Shown here piece after piece: positions 32,941 through 43,052 of a stretch of DNA of 64,000 bases. The stretch comes from Rhynchopus euleeides (Eukaryota; Euglenozoa; Diplonemea; Diplonemida; Diplonemidae). Positions within the stretch are counted from its first letter, which is position 1. Every line of letters begins with the position of its first letter. Where the stretch lies: positions 1,488,001 through 1,552,000 of the forward strand of contig OY723315.1 in the NCBI GenBank assembly GCA_963210315.1. The letters run 5' to 3'. Made by a program: the position numbers and the translations under genes. Below the pieces are notes generated by a model, which searched no databases, had not been told where the DNA came from, and worked only from the letters and a program-made list of their open reading frames with translations.

Positions 32941-34088
32941 CAGAGGCTTAGCTTGGGGGGGGAAACTCGGTCAGCTGACCGAGTTTCAGCCAAACCCGGA
33001 AAAAAACTCGGTCAGCCCAAAAAAAAAAAAAGGTAAAAATTTTCGCGAAAAAATCGGATTTTTTATGGGGTGCAGCAGCACAGGAGGTGAAGCACGCGTG
33101 CGAGCGGAACGCGAACACCCCATTCTCCTTCTGTCCCGGATTCGTCGCTAGCCCGCGAATAACGTCAGCAGTCTCGAATTCCGTCTCCCGGCAACATGGT
33201 GGGCACGCAGGTGCAGGAGGCTCTGGGCCACATCGCTGACCATTGCCTGGCACCTCTCCCGGGGATCACTGGCGCGTACCCTTGCCCGGACTTCAATGCC
33301 CCAGCAGCACACCCACTGAAGTGGGCACAGGCGCACAAGACTGCCCTTCTGCAGGAGCCCGGGTGTCTGTTCCGAGTTTCGGAGGTTGGGCTTGCAGGAG
33401 GTTATTCGGCGGTTTACCTCGGGAAACCTCGCTCTCACGTGCAAGCTACTCCAGCTTGCATCTAATCAGGAATGCTTTGACCTCGCACGCCCTGCTCTGC
33501 CATGAACAAGCGCCCAGAAGTGACCCTTGATGAGATAGGGTCCCATCTCTGCAGCTGCGTATTCGCTGCAATCTTCACCTCCCGTGACTGTCCGCATCTA
33601 CAGGAGAAATGTTGCATCGACAACGGCAGTGCTGGGCACTGCTTCTGTTGAATGCTTGTTTCCAAGCCCCGCTTTGTCTCCACCAGGCTTCGCCAACTGA
33701 GCAGCAAAAGCCTTGCAAATGTACTCTTTGCGGGAGTGGAATGTCGCGAAGATTCACAGGGTATCTCCGTAGCCACTCTTGCGAGGTAGAAAAGTTCACG
33801 GGATCACCAAGAAGGCTCTTTGTCGGCCCACTTCAGGACTATTTGCGCTGCCGGGACTGCACCCGCCACTGGCGGGGAACTGCCAATGCAGCACCTACAA
33901 AGGCAACAAAGCAAACTCAGGTTGCAGACCTGGTTGCTGAGCTGGTGTTCTAGAAGGGGGGGACCCGGGAAGGCAGCAACGTCGAATTCTGGGTGAACGG
34001 GGTGGTGGGGGGGCAACTCAACTGTGTGTACTGTGACCGAGTCTGACCGAGTTTCGGCCCCAACCCCAAAATCCAAGCTAAGCCCCTG
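32941..34088 (+). mobile_element. Non-autonomous hAT element with 8-bp duplication GTTGTAGA
   Basis: A 1148-bp element starts CAGAGGCTTAGCTTGG and ends with the inverse of CAGGGGCTTAGCTTGG. It is flanked on both sides by the exact 8-bp duplication GTTGTAGA (32933-32940 and 34089-34096). Subterminal sequence carries the palindrome ACTCGGTCAGCTGACCGAGT and further CTCGGTCAG copies. Inside is a decayed transposase C-terminus homologous to the copy at 53 kb; no full transposase frame is present. The intact duplication shows a fairly recent, single insertion. Confidence 0.93.
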
Positions 34089-34096
34089 GTTGTAGA

Positions 34097-35922
34097 TATG
34101 CCAGAAAAAAAACGTATCACCTTTACGGTAGGCTTTACGACACTCCAAAAAATCGTTCAAAACCGTTCAAAGCTTTTGATCTCTGCGCCTGTTAAGCGGG
34201 ACGTCACCCCACAATCCCACCCCTCTTTCGTAGGCTTTTAGTTGTGAACATCAAAACTCAAAGTAATCACACCCCCCCCCCCTTCTCCCCTTCATATCTT
34301 CACCCTATACGTAATCACCCACCCCCTCGGTCTTCAGTCGGTTATCTGTCCATCTCTCGCCTCACCTACCGCCATACTCTCTATTCAGCAGCTCTCAGCA
34401 CCCTTCCTATTTTGCTGTTGTTACGTCGGTTCGATTCGCTTTCCATTTCTGCTGCAAAAAAGATACGGGTTTGGGCGTTGTTTTTTTTGAAGAACAAAAT
34501 GAATTCGCTGTATGTGATAACGAAAAGCGGGTGGGAAGGAACGAAAAAGGAGAAAAGAGAAAAGAAGAAAACGAAAAACGAAGAAGGGAACAAAGGGTGG
34601 GGGGGGAGGGGATGCCATCGCACATCCCCCAATGCACCAACTCACGCGCACAACACCACACGCATGCGGAACAGCGGGTTGTGATCCACGCAGGTTCTAC
34701 CCACGCAAAACGTGGGTCACCCCAATATACGCACGCATCAGCTGTTTTATTCTTGGAAACACTGGATCTGGCGCCCGGTGCGCTCCCCACCCCCAACAAA
34801 CGCACACTCAAAATATCGCCCATCTGCGGGAATTTGCTCCAAACCACATTGACCAGGAGCATTTTGTCGTCGCGCAGGGGAGGGGGGGGGGGTGTTACTT
34901 TTTTCCGTCCTCCGTCCGTCTTGGGTTCGTTTCTATTCAGCAGGGGTTACGTCCACAAAGCAGCACCGCTTCCACGAAGGAAGCGGGGGGGTTTCAAGGG
35001 GAGAGCTTCTGTGGTGCATCACACATCAAAGCCCCACCATTGTCGGGGTTGCCAGCTTGTGTGTGGGGCGCTATGTTGCTTTGCCCCCCCATTATTGCAA
35101 TGGTGCACCCGAGTCTATATCTATTTTTGCATCGTATTCCGCCGGTTGTCGTTATCTGTGAAAGTAGTTCAGCGAGAGAACAGAATAAGGGGCTCCTTTA
35201 CCCTGTCACACTGGGTGTCAAAACGGTGTCGCCTTGCAACCGAATCGGCCAGGCAGCTCGCTGTGTGCCTTCCTGAGGAAGGCCTTCTATTCTGCATTCC
35301 TGGGGGAAGGTCCGGAAATGGGGGTTTCGTCTATCGCCCGAAACCCACAGTTCGTCACATCTTGTTTGCAAAGGCTGTTTGTTTTTTGCCCAGCATTGCT
35401 TTGGGAGGGGAGAGACTGGACTCCAGCTTCTCGATTTGTCACATTTTTGCCGCAACCAGATTTACATTCCTCCCACCCCCACCCCACCCACTCCCCCGGA
35501 AGCCATCGGCCGGTATTTTTTTTGGTGCGGTCAAACAAAAGTTGTATCAAATGGGGACGCAAACTGCAACGAAGCAATTGTATTTTGGAGACGTGGGCTG
35601 GGAACTCCCTCGCTGTCCACAACGCGCCACCGCCGCCACCACCGCCACCACGACCGCCACCCTGCCTCACGGGTTTAAGCGAGGCCATCGGGCTGTGAGG
35701 CAATGCTGTGTCTCCGGGCGCACATTGTTGCCGCAGCACAACCTGAAATCCTGCAAGGCTAGGAGGGGTGGTTTATTGGTGCACAAAGCAAACCACTTGG
35801 ATGCGGAACCCGTGAAAGCCGGGTCGCACGAAACTTCACTCCATCCAGGGTGTGCGGGTGTGTGTGTACAGACAGTGGAGATCACATCAAGAGCAAGTGC
35901 TCGGTGTGCGTCTCCACTAATA
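34097..35922. other. Non-coding tract
   Basis: Nothing is recognised. A 487-codon + frame (34471-35934) is open, but its translation is a patchwork of basic, poly-Gly and poly-Thr strings with no domain. Other + frames in the same stretch are also long, so it is read as stop-poor sequence rather than a gene. Confidence 0.5.
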
Positions 35923-36582
35923 CCGTATACGTAAATACCGTATACGTAAATATTATGGAACGTAAATATTATGGAACGGGCCCATTTTTGGCCGGTCCGT
36001 TCCATAATATTTACGTTCCATAATATTTACAGGGCCAGTTGGGGACTCGGTGGTGAGGACGGCTTGCGTCAGGAATCGCGCGAAAAGTGCACGAGTAGGT
36101 CCCGTCAGGGACTCTGTATGCCGTCCGATCACCTGGTCCAAGTCCCCGAGTCGCAGAAAGCCCTGTAAATATTATGGAACGAAAAAAATCTGGAACGCCA
36201 ACCCACCAGCGTTCCAAAATATTTACGTTCCAAAATATTTACGTATACGGTATTATGGAACGTAAATATTATGGAACGGGCCCATTTTTGGCCGGTCCGT
36301 TCCATAATATTTACGTTCCATAATATTTACAGGGCCAGTTGGGGACTCGGTGGTGAGGACGGCTTGCGTCAGGAATCGCGCGAAAAGTGCACGAGTAGGT
36401 CCCGTCAGGGACTCTGTATGCCGTCCGATCACCTGGTCCAAGTCCCCGAGTCGCAGAAAGCCCTGTAAATATTATGGAACGAAAAAAATCTGGAACGCCA
36501 ACCCACCAGCGTTCCAAAATATTTACGTTCCATAATATTTACGTTCCATAATATTTACGTTCCAAAATATTTACGTATACGG
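35923..36582. mobile_element. TA-flanked inverted-repeat element, CCGTATACGTAAATA ends
   Basis: A 660-bp element has ends CCGTATACGTAAATA and the inverse, between TA dinucleotides (35921-35922 and 36583-36584). AAATATTATGGAACG and its inverse recur more than ten times in both orientations, so large parts can fold back. No coding sequence. It contains a 300-bp tandem duplication (listed separately). TA flanks suggest the Tc1/mariner group by inference only. Confidence 0.75.
35950..36549. repeat. 300-bp tandem duplication inside the inverted-repeat element
   Basis: Bases 35950-36249 and 36250-36549 match essentially throughout at an exact offset of 300. Frames in the two units translate identically. 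Near-identity means a very recent duplication, or an assembly artefact. Confidence 0.92.
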
Positions 36583-37570
36583 TATAAAAAGATTTACGTG
36601 TGTGTGTGTCAGACAGTGTTACTCTGCAGAGCCACACAAGCCTTGCATGTGACATTGAGTATCACATCAGGAACGTAGCAAACCTCACAAAAAAATATCT
36701 CGGGATGCACGGTGAAACAAGACAGACCCGGCCACCGCATGCACGGATTTTCAATCCGTTGCATGCAGGCCTGGCCCTCGTGGATATCCCTCCCAACGAC
36801 CCCTCGCCTCGCTGGGTGGTGATGATGTTTTCTACAAGATTTTTTTTGGCACTTCCCACAGCTTCCCTGCGGTTCCCGAAGCAAATTCCATTACGCGCAA
36901 TGGAAGGGGTGGCCAGCATTCTGATCCTTTTGAAATCTCTCCAGCCAACGGCACGGCGGCCTGCTTCCCTCTGGTAGAGCCTTTGCCTTAGCTCCCCCTT
37001 CATCTCTCTTTGTTGCGGTGGAGGTGCAGCACACTGGCGCACAGATTTTTTTTGGCACAGGCTCTCCAACTGGTGTAGCCTTCGCTCTGAGCCAGAAACT
37101 GTGTCGGTGTGCCATCGAATTGTGTGAATGCAGGCTCATCTGTCCTGCACTTTTTAGCCAAAAAAACGCGCCTCTGGGCTTTCTTTTACGATTTACGAGC
37201 GACGATGCGAAGTCGCGAGAGGGTAACGAAAGGATAATACGGTATGGGGGCCTTCGCTACCGGGTGAGAAAAAATGAGAAAAAATGAGGGGAAAAACGCT
37301 TAAAAAAAGGGTGTGGGGAGTTGGGGGGTCCCTAGCCTGGGGAGCATATTTGGACCCCGATTCAAGCGAAAAGCACGATTTCGGTGTCACTCAGATCCAA
37401 GATCTCACTCACAGGGTTGCGACGAGGTGCAAAATCCGAAGAAACCCCTAATTGTGACGAAAAACGACGACGCAGCGATTTTCACACACAAGTCTCGAGA
37501 GCGGGACTGGGAAGACCTCTTGCCGAGGTGGTGCAGGCGCTCCGAAGAGAGTCGCGGGACAGGCCTGTCC

Positions 37571-37880
37571 GGACTCGGCCCAGGTCAAGAGGACCCTGTC
37601 TGGACTCGGCCCAGGTCAAGGGGACCCTGTATGGACTCGGCCCAGGTCAAGAGGACCCTGTCTGGACTTGGCCCAGGTCAAGGGGACCCTGTCCGGACTC
37701 GGCCCAGGGCAAGGGGACCCTGTCCGGACTCGGCCCAGGTCAAGGGGACCCTGTATGGACTCGGCCCAGGTCAAGAGGACCCTGTCCGGACTCGGCCCAG
37801 GTCGAGGGGGCCCTGTATGGACTCGTCCCAGGTCAAGAGGACCCTCAGGGCCTCGGCCCAGTCCAGGGGGACCGCCCCCA
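37571..37880 (+). repeat. 31-bp minisatellite, left array (10 copies)
   Basis: Units begin GGACTCGGCCCAGGTCAAG at 37571, 37602, 37633 and so on, with constant 31-bp spacing to about 37850; the last unit is degenerate. In reverse complement each unit aligns without gaps to the right array, matching at 23 of 31 positions by my count. Confidence 0.95.
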
Positions 37881-38224
37881 GCATCGGCCGTCTTGCGCGC
37901 GGGGGTTTTGTTGAGGTTTGCTTGATGTTGTTTGCTGTGTTGTTTATCATCACTGTTGCTGCCTAGTGCAGTTTCCGCCACGTGCGTTGCACGGTACGAC
38001 GGGGGCGCGACCACCACCACCCTTCATCAGGAAATCGGGTTGTGTGTGCGTCAGTGCTCGGCCCCTCTCGCAGATGTTGACGAGGCAGACTGTCCCCCCT
38101 CCCCTGTCCGGCCCTCTGGGCAGCGAGCTCGTGCCTGGTCAGGCAGGTAGGGCAGCTGCCAGACCTATCAAAGTTTTGGGCACGAGCCCAGCGAGATCAC
38201 TGCCTCTGGGCAAACTTGTACATT

Positions 38225-38560
38225 AATTGCGCACCCGGACATTAATTGCACTGCACTCCAACACCGTTATAGTGCACTTAATTGCACCGCAGTGCAATTA
38301 AGTGACCTGGAGTGCAATTAAGTGACCCGCAGTGCAATTAAGTGAGCTGGAGTGCAATTAAGTAGCCTACTTAATTGCACTCCAGGGGGGTCTTCGCTGG
38401 TCGACAAACTTCGACAAACTTCGTCAGTTTTCAGCTAATTCAACAGGAAATGCACCAAAATGCACTGACGATCACCCTGTAGCGAAGACCCCCCAGGTCA
38501 CTTAATTGCACTGCGGGGCAGCTATGAAATGCACAGTGCAATTAGGTAATTGGGCCTCCT
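38225..38560. mobile_element. Nested AT-rich foldback with AGTGCAATTAAGTGA repeats
   Basis: About eight copies of AGTGCAATTAAGTGACC-like text lie in both orientations. Inside them sits a pair GGGGGGTCTTCGCT (about 38385) and inverse AGCGAAGACCCCCC (about 38481) enclosing some 80 bp. The inner ends resemble the outer element's GGGGGCCTTCGCTACC. Outer limits are approximate and no target duplication was identified. Confidence 0.65.
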
Positions 38561-38651
38561 GACCTGGCTGGGAGGCAAACTATTGCTTTGTTGTGCTTCT
38601 CACGTCGAGCGAAGATACTTGCTCCGCACTATTCACTAAATCTCCCTGCCA

Positions 38652-39922
38652 GGGCCGAGTGCGTAGAGGGTCCCCACGGCAAGGGCCGAGTGCGTACAGG
38701 GTCCCCTCGGCATGGGCCGAGTGCGTAGAGGGTCCCCTCGGCAAGGGCCGAGTGCGTACAGGGTCCCCACGGCAAGGGCCGAGTGCGTAGAGGGTCCCCT
38801 CGGCAAGGGCCGAGTGTGTAGAGGGTCCCCTCGGCAAGGGCCGAGTGCGTAGAGGGTCCCCTCGGCAAGGGCCGAGTGCGTACAGGGTCCCCACGGCAAG
38901 GGCCGAGTGCGTAGAGGGTCCCCTCGGCAAGGGCCGAGTGCGTAGAGGGTCCCCTCGGCATGGGCCGAGTGCGTAGAGGGTCCCCACGGCAAGGGCCGAG
39001 TGCGCACAGGGTCCCCTCGGCAAGGGCCGAGTGCGTACAGGGTCCCCTCGGCAAGGGCCGAGTGCGTACAGGGTCCCCTCGGCAAGGGCCGAGTGCGTAG
39101 AGGGTCCCCTCGGCAAGGGCCGAGTGCGTACAGGGTCCCCACGGCAAGGGCCGAGTGCGTAGAGGGTCCCCTCGGCAAGGGCCGAGTGTGTAGAGGGTCC
39201 CCTCGGCAAGGGCCGAGTGCGTAGAGGGTCCCCTCGGCAAGGGCCGAGTGCGTACAGGGTCCCCTCGGCATGGGCCGAGTGCGTAGAGGGTCCCCTCGGC
39301 AAGGGCCGAGTGCGTACAGGGTCCCCACGGCAAGGGCCGAGTGCGTAGAGGGTCCCCTCGGCAAGGGCCGAGTGCGTAGAGGGTCCCCTCGGCAAGGGCC
39401 GAGTGCGTACAGGGTCCCCACGGCAAGGGCCGAGTGCGTAGAGGGTCCCCTCGGCAAGGGCCGAGTGCGTACAGGGTCCCCACGGCAAGGGCCGAGTGCG
39501 TAGAGGGTCCCCTCGGCAAGGGCCGAGTGCGTAGAGGGTCCCCTCGGCAAGGGCCGAGTGCGTACAGGGTCCCCACGGCAAGGGCCGAGTGCGTAGAGGG
39601 TCCCCTCGGCAAGGGCCGAGTGCGTAGAGGGTCCCCTCGGCAAGGGCCGAGTGCGTACAGGGTCCCCACGGCAAGGGCCGAGTGCGTAGAGGGTCCCCTC
39701 GGCATGGGCCGAGTGCGTAGAGGGTCCCCACGGCAAGGGCCGAGTGCGCACAGGGTCCCCACGGCAAGGGCCGAGTGCGTACAGGGTCCCCACGGCAAGG
39801 GCCGAGTGTGTAGAGGGTCCCCTCGGCAAGGGCCGAGTGCGTACAGGGTCCCCTCGGCATGGGCCGAGTGTGTAGAGGGTCCCCTCGACAGGGGCCGAGT
39901 GTGTACAGGGTCCCCTTGCCCC
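38652..39922 (-). repeat. 31-bp minisatellite, right array (41 copies)
   Basis: Forty-one units beginning GGGCCGAGTGCGTAGAGGG are spaced at exactly 31 bp from 38652 to 39892, with no insertion or deletion. Variation is confined to a few sites (TAG/TAC, CCCCT/CCCCA, GGCAA/GGCAT, GTGT). Because 31 leaves remainder 1 on division by 3, all three minus-strand frames are open for 397-456 codons and encode the same 31-residue repeat. I read this as a by-product, not as genes. Confidence 0.97.
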
Positions 39923-40126
39923 CCCGATTTGCCTTGGAACGTCTCCCAGTTTTCCCAGGTTTTGTCCCCCCTATTCAGACCGACCCCGCCACCAGTCACG
40001 TGACTGAGAGTGACTGGCAGTCAGCCGAAATTGCGAAAATTGGCCCTTCTCCCCTGGCCAGCCAAAAAACCCACCTGACTGACTGACGAGCTGTGACGAG
40101 CTGTGACTGGTAGCGAGGGCCCCCTA

Positions 40127-42072
40127 TTTTTCTTCTTTTTTCTTTCGCACGGTCTCTCTCTCTCTCTCTCTCCGACCCCTTTCCAAATTTATGATATGGA
40201 AGTGCTTCGCACACCCGCCACTCCGCCCCACACCCCCTCAAAATTTTCAGAATTCTGGGAATTATTGAGCACCACCTCCTATCACCGCCCCCCCCCCCCC
40301 CCCATCCCGTCCACCCGTCTTCCTGCAGAACCACCGCGCCCTCCCTCCACAGGGGTCCAAGTGGTCGGCACTCTGGAGTGGGCAAAACCGATTCAAAAAA
40401 GGTGAAATCGTTTTCAAAAAAAACGATCCCAGCTCTCTCTGCCTGCAGCGGAAGCGGGGCGTCAATGGGACATCTCAGGCTTTTTTTTCTCTTGTGATTT
40501 TTTTTCGAGGGCAAATAAATATGGAGGTTTATCCAAGACGCGGCTTTTGTGTCTGGCACTGCCTGGCCGGGACTCATCGCGTATCAGGCTGGTGCATTGT
40601 CGATGCCAAAAGAAAACAGCTTACACAGTGCGTGGCCACCAGATGCCCCCAGTTGCGGGCTTTTCGGGATCAGCACTGCACTGTGAAGGAATCGTTCAAA
40701 TCGTTCAAAGATCGAACCGCCAAGGGGAGGGGCGAGGCGGGGGGGGGGGGTCGTTGCCCCCCCCTCTCCCGCCTCCCGTCTCCCATTCTCCTCCTTTCTC
40801 AACGCCCACTCCTCGTCCCCCCCCACCCCCTCCTCTCCATCCCCGCTCTTCTCTCCTCTATTTGCGAGCCCACTCCATGACTTGTCAGGAAACAACCAAG
40901 CCGAGGGCAAACCGGAATTCGTTTCAGCATTTTCCGATGGTGCCCCCACCCGGGTGCATGCGGCCCAAACCGATATGGGAACACCCGTGCATGCGCCTGA
41001 GACCTCTCTCTCTACCCAACCGTCTCCGCCCCCTCCCCTGCTCCCTTACTCTGATCTGCTGGGCACGATATACATCGCACATTCAACCTCCGTGCTCTCT
41101 CTCTCTCTTCTTTCTCTCTTGCGTTCATAAGCCTATATTCTGACGGGGCTCCCTATTGTTGGTTGCTTGTCCCCCGTCCCCCCCCCCCCTCTCCCTTGTC
41201 GACGATCAAACCCTCTCTCCCTTGTACCCTGGCGTGCCTTTCGGCAGCTTTTCGTGACCTGTGATGATGATACGAGCCGCTCGTAGGCTACGCTGGAGGA
41301 TGTGGACGGGTATAAACCAGATTATCAGGAGGGTGTCGATGCAACGATTTTCGGCGGAAAACGGGGGGCTATCGGCGCCACGCCGTTGTACCGTTGATTG
41401 CCGTTGAAAGGCTTTTCTGATAAAAACTGATATTCCGAAGAAAGTCGACCCGCCTCCCACGGGTTCATGCTGGCAGGTCGCGGCTCGAAATCGGTAAACT
41501 TGCTCAAAATATTCTGTTCAAACACAAACTGGTTTCGAGTGCGGCCTGTGCATTTCATGAGCCTTGCCGGAGTTGATTCATTCCTTGCCATCTGGCCTGT
41601 GCCTGGTGAAGTCGGCAGAGCAAAAAAAAACTCACATGCGCCGTTGTGACAAAAATACCCAAGGCGGCTGTCGTGATTCTTCGAGCCCAATTGAAATCAC
41701 TGGTCTCAACAACGGGAAATGTCCGCCCACAAAGGCGGGTGTGATCCGATACGCAAAATACAATTGTGGTGGCTGACCCTCACACTTGGAGACGGATTTG
41801 CGTGGCTGCGTTTCTTTATAGCAGGAGTGTATGTTGTTGCGTGTGTGCATTGCGCGCCTGTCTGGGGTATGGATCGCGACGCGTGCCTGTCGGCACGCGC
41901 TTCCCAGAGGGGGAGAGGGGTCGGGGTGGGGTTCCGGTGGGAACCCCCCTCCCCCCCCCCCTTCCCCAACCCAGAAAAGAAAATCACGCAAAACGCAACA
42001 CCAACACACATTGTCCCCTTCATGCGTCAGCCCCTCCTTCCTTCAACCGGTGTGTCACGGGGCACTTTAGAA
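40127..42072. other. Non-coding tract
   Basis: No gene or bounded element is recognised. It holds (TC)n at about 40149-40172 and C-runs at 40290-40304 and 41947-41960. Frames are short and mixed. Confidence 0.5.
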
Positions 42073-42324
42073 CAGGGGTGGAGCTTGGGGGTTTTTTCGG
42101 GTCAGCTGACCTGATTTTCTGCAGGCCCTCACAAAAAATCAGGTCAGGGGTAAAAAGAAAAAAAAATATAGATTTTCGGGGAACCGGAAAAGTTGGCTTC
42201 TCGCCTTGGGGTCTCAAGGTGACCAGGAGGCGTTTCGTGAGCAAAGTGACCCCAGCGACATGAGCACAGGCCTCAAACAGTCACAATAGAGGACAAATGA
42301 AGCTGCCCAACCCGTACCGTGCAA

Positions 42325-42382
42325 CAGACGTTAACTACCGTGGCCTCCGGCGGCTGGGGGGCTCCGCCCCCCAGACCCCCCT
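42325..42382 (+). repeat. Dispersed hairpin repeat, copy B
   Basis: CAGACGTTAACTACCGTGG, then CCTCCGGCGG, followed by CTGGGGGGCTCCGCCCCCCA and GACCCCCC. It lies inside the 42-kb hAT MITE and begins the first of two ~175-bp tandem units, each continuing with GTGGCATGTG or similar. Confidence 0.88.
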
Positions 42383-42499
42383 GTGGCATGTGCCTGTCTT
42401 GTACCCAAGCCATTTACATCAGGGAATGGAGTACAGAGGCCCTCAGTATCCTCAGGAGGACGCAGCCAACTCACACAGAATCCGTACGCCCGCAAGTCA

Positions 42500-42557
42500 C
42501 AGATGTTCACTACCGTGGCCTATGGCGGCTGGGGGCTCCGCCCCCCAGACCCCCCCT
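42500..42557 (+). repeat. Dispersed hairpin repeat, copy C
   Basis: CAGATGTTCACTACCGTGG, then CCTATGGCGG, the G-stem/C-stem hairpin and GACCCCCC. It is the second tandem unit inside the 42-kb hAT MITE. Confidence 0.88.
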
Positions 42558-43052
42558 ATGGCATGTGTTTGTCTTGTAACCAAGTCCTTGCGCGTCCGGG
42601 GCTGCATATCAGTTCCGGTACCCTCGCGGGAGGCTGGGCCCGCGCACTGATCTCTGAGACGAACCGGGGGGGAACCCATTCAGTGAGAAAAAATTGGCTG
42701 ACCCGATCTGACCCGATCCAGCCCGCAACCCCATATTTCAAGCTCCACCCCTGCTTTAGAAAGGCACTCCAAAGAAAAACAATTCCCCACAGCTATCCAC
42801 GCCGCAGTCTGGTTATCTCATGCCGAGGCTGGAGGTCGCCGATACGCAAAAATAAAGCAATCTCTGTGCCCGAATCAACGCCTAAAATGTTGGCAAAAAA
42901 ATTGCTCTTTACTGTGTTCTACACAGACAAACACTATTGGAGCCATAAAATAAACACACCCCAAACTCCTCCGCCTCCTGTCCCCTCCCGACTTCAATGC
43001 TACGACCCCTTCACCTTCTCCACCCATCTCCATTCATTTCTCTCTTTTGTTA

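Larger units (their letters stand above)
37245..40124. mobile_element. 2.88-kb foldback-like element with inverted 31-bp minisatellite arms
   Basis: The left end TGGGGGCCTTCGCTACC and the inverse right end (reading AGGGGGCCCTCGCTACC) are flanked by TA (37243-37244, 40125-40126). Between them lie a 10-copy 31-bp array on the left, a nested AT-rich foldback in the middle, and a 41-copy 31-bp array on the right. The right array is homologous to the left one in the opposite orientation. No gene is present. The architecture recalls Drosophila FB elements, whose inverted repeats are themselves tandem short repeats; common descent is not implied. Confidence 0.7.
42073..42753. mobile_element. Non-autonomous hAT element (MITE) with 8-bp duplication CTTTAGAA
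   Basis: A 681-bp element with 15-bp perfect inverted ends (CAGGGGTGGAGCTTG) is flanked by the exact duplication CTTTAGAA (42065-42072 and 42754-42761). Subterminal sites repeat TCAGGTCAG and CTGACCCGAT, and GGGTCAGCTGACC forms a palindrome as in the hAT element at 32.9 kb. It carries two tandem copies of the dispersed hairpin repeat about 175 bp apart. No transposase. Confidence 0.93.

Noticed and set aside
34471-35934. 487-codon + ORF
   Set aside because: Mixed low-complexity translation without domains, and all + frames are stop-poor here.
37571-39922. CRISPR-like array
   Set aside because: Repeats are contiguous with no unique spacers, and the context is eukaryotic.
38580-39999. Three minus-strand ORFs of 397-456 codons
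   Set aside because: They are the same 31-bp tandem repeat read in three frames; open length follows from the absence of stops in the unit, not from coding.
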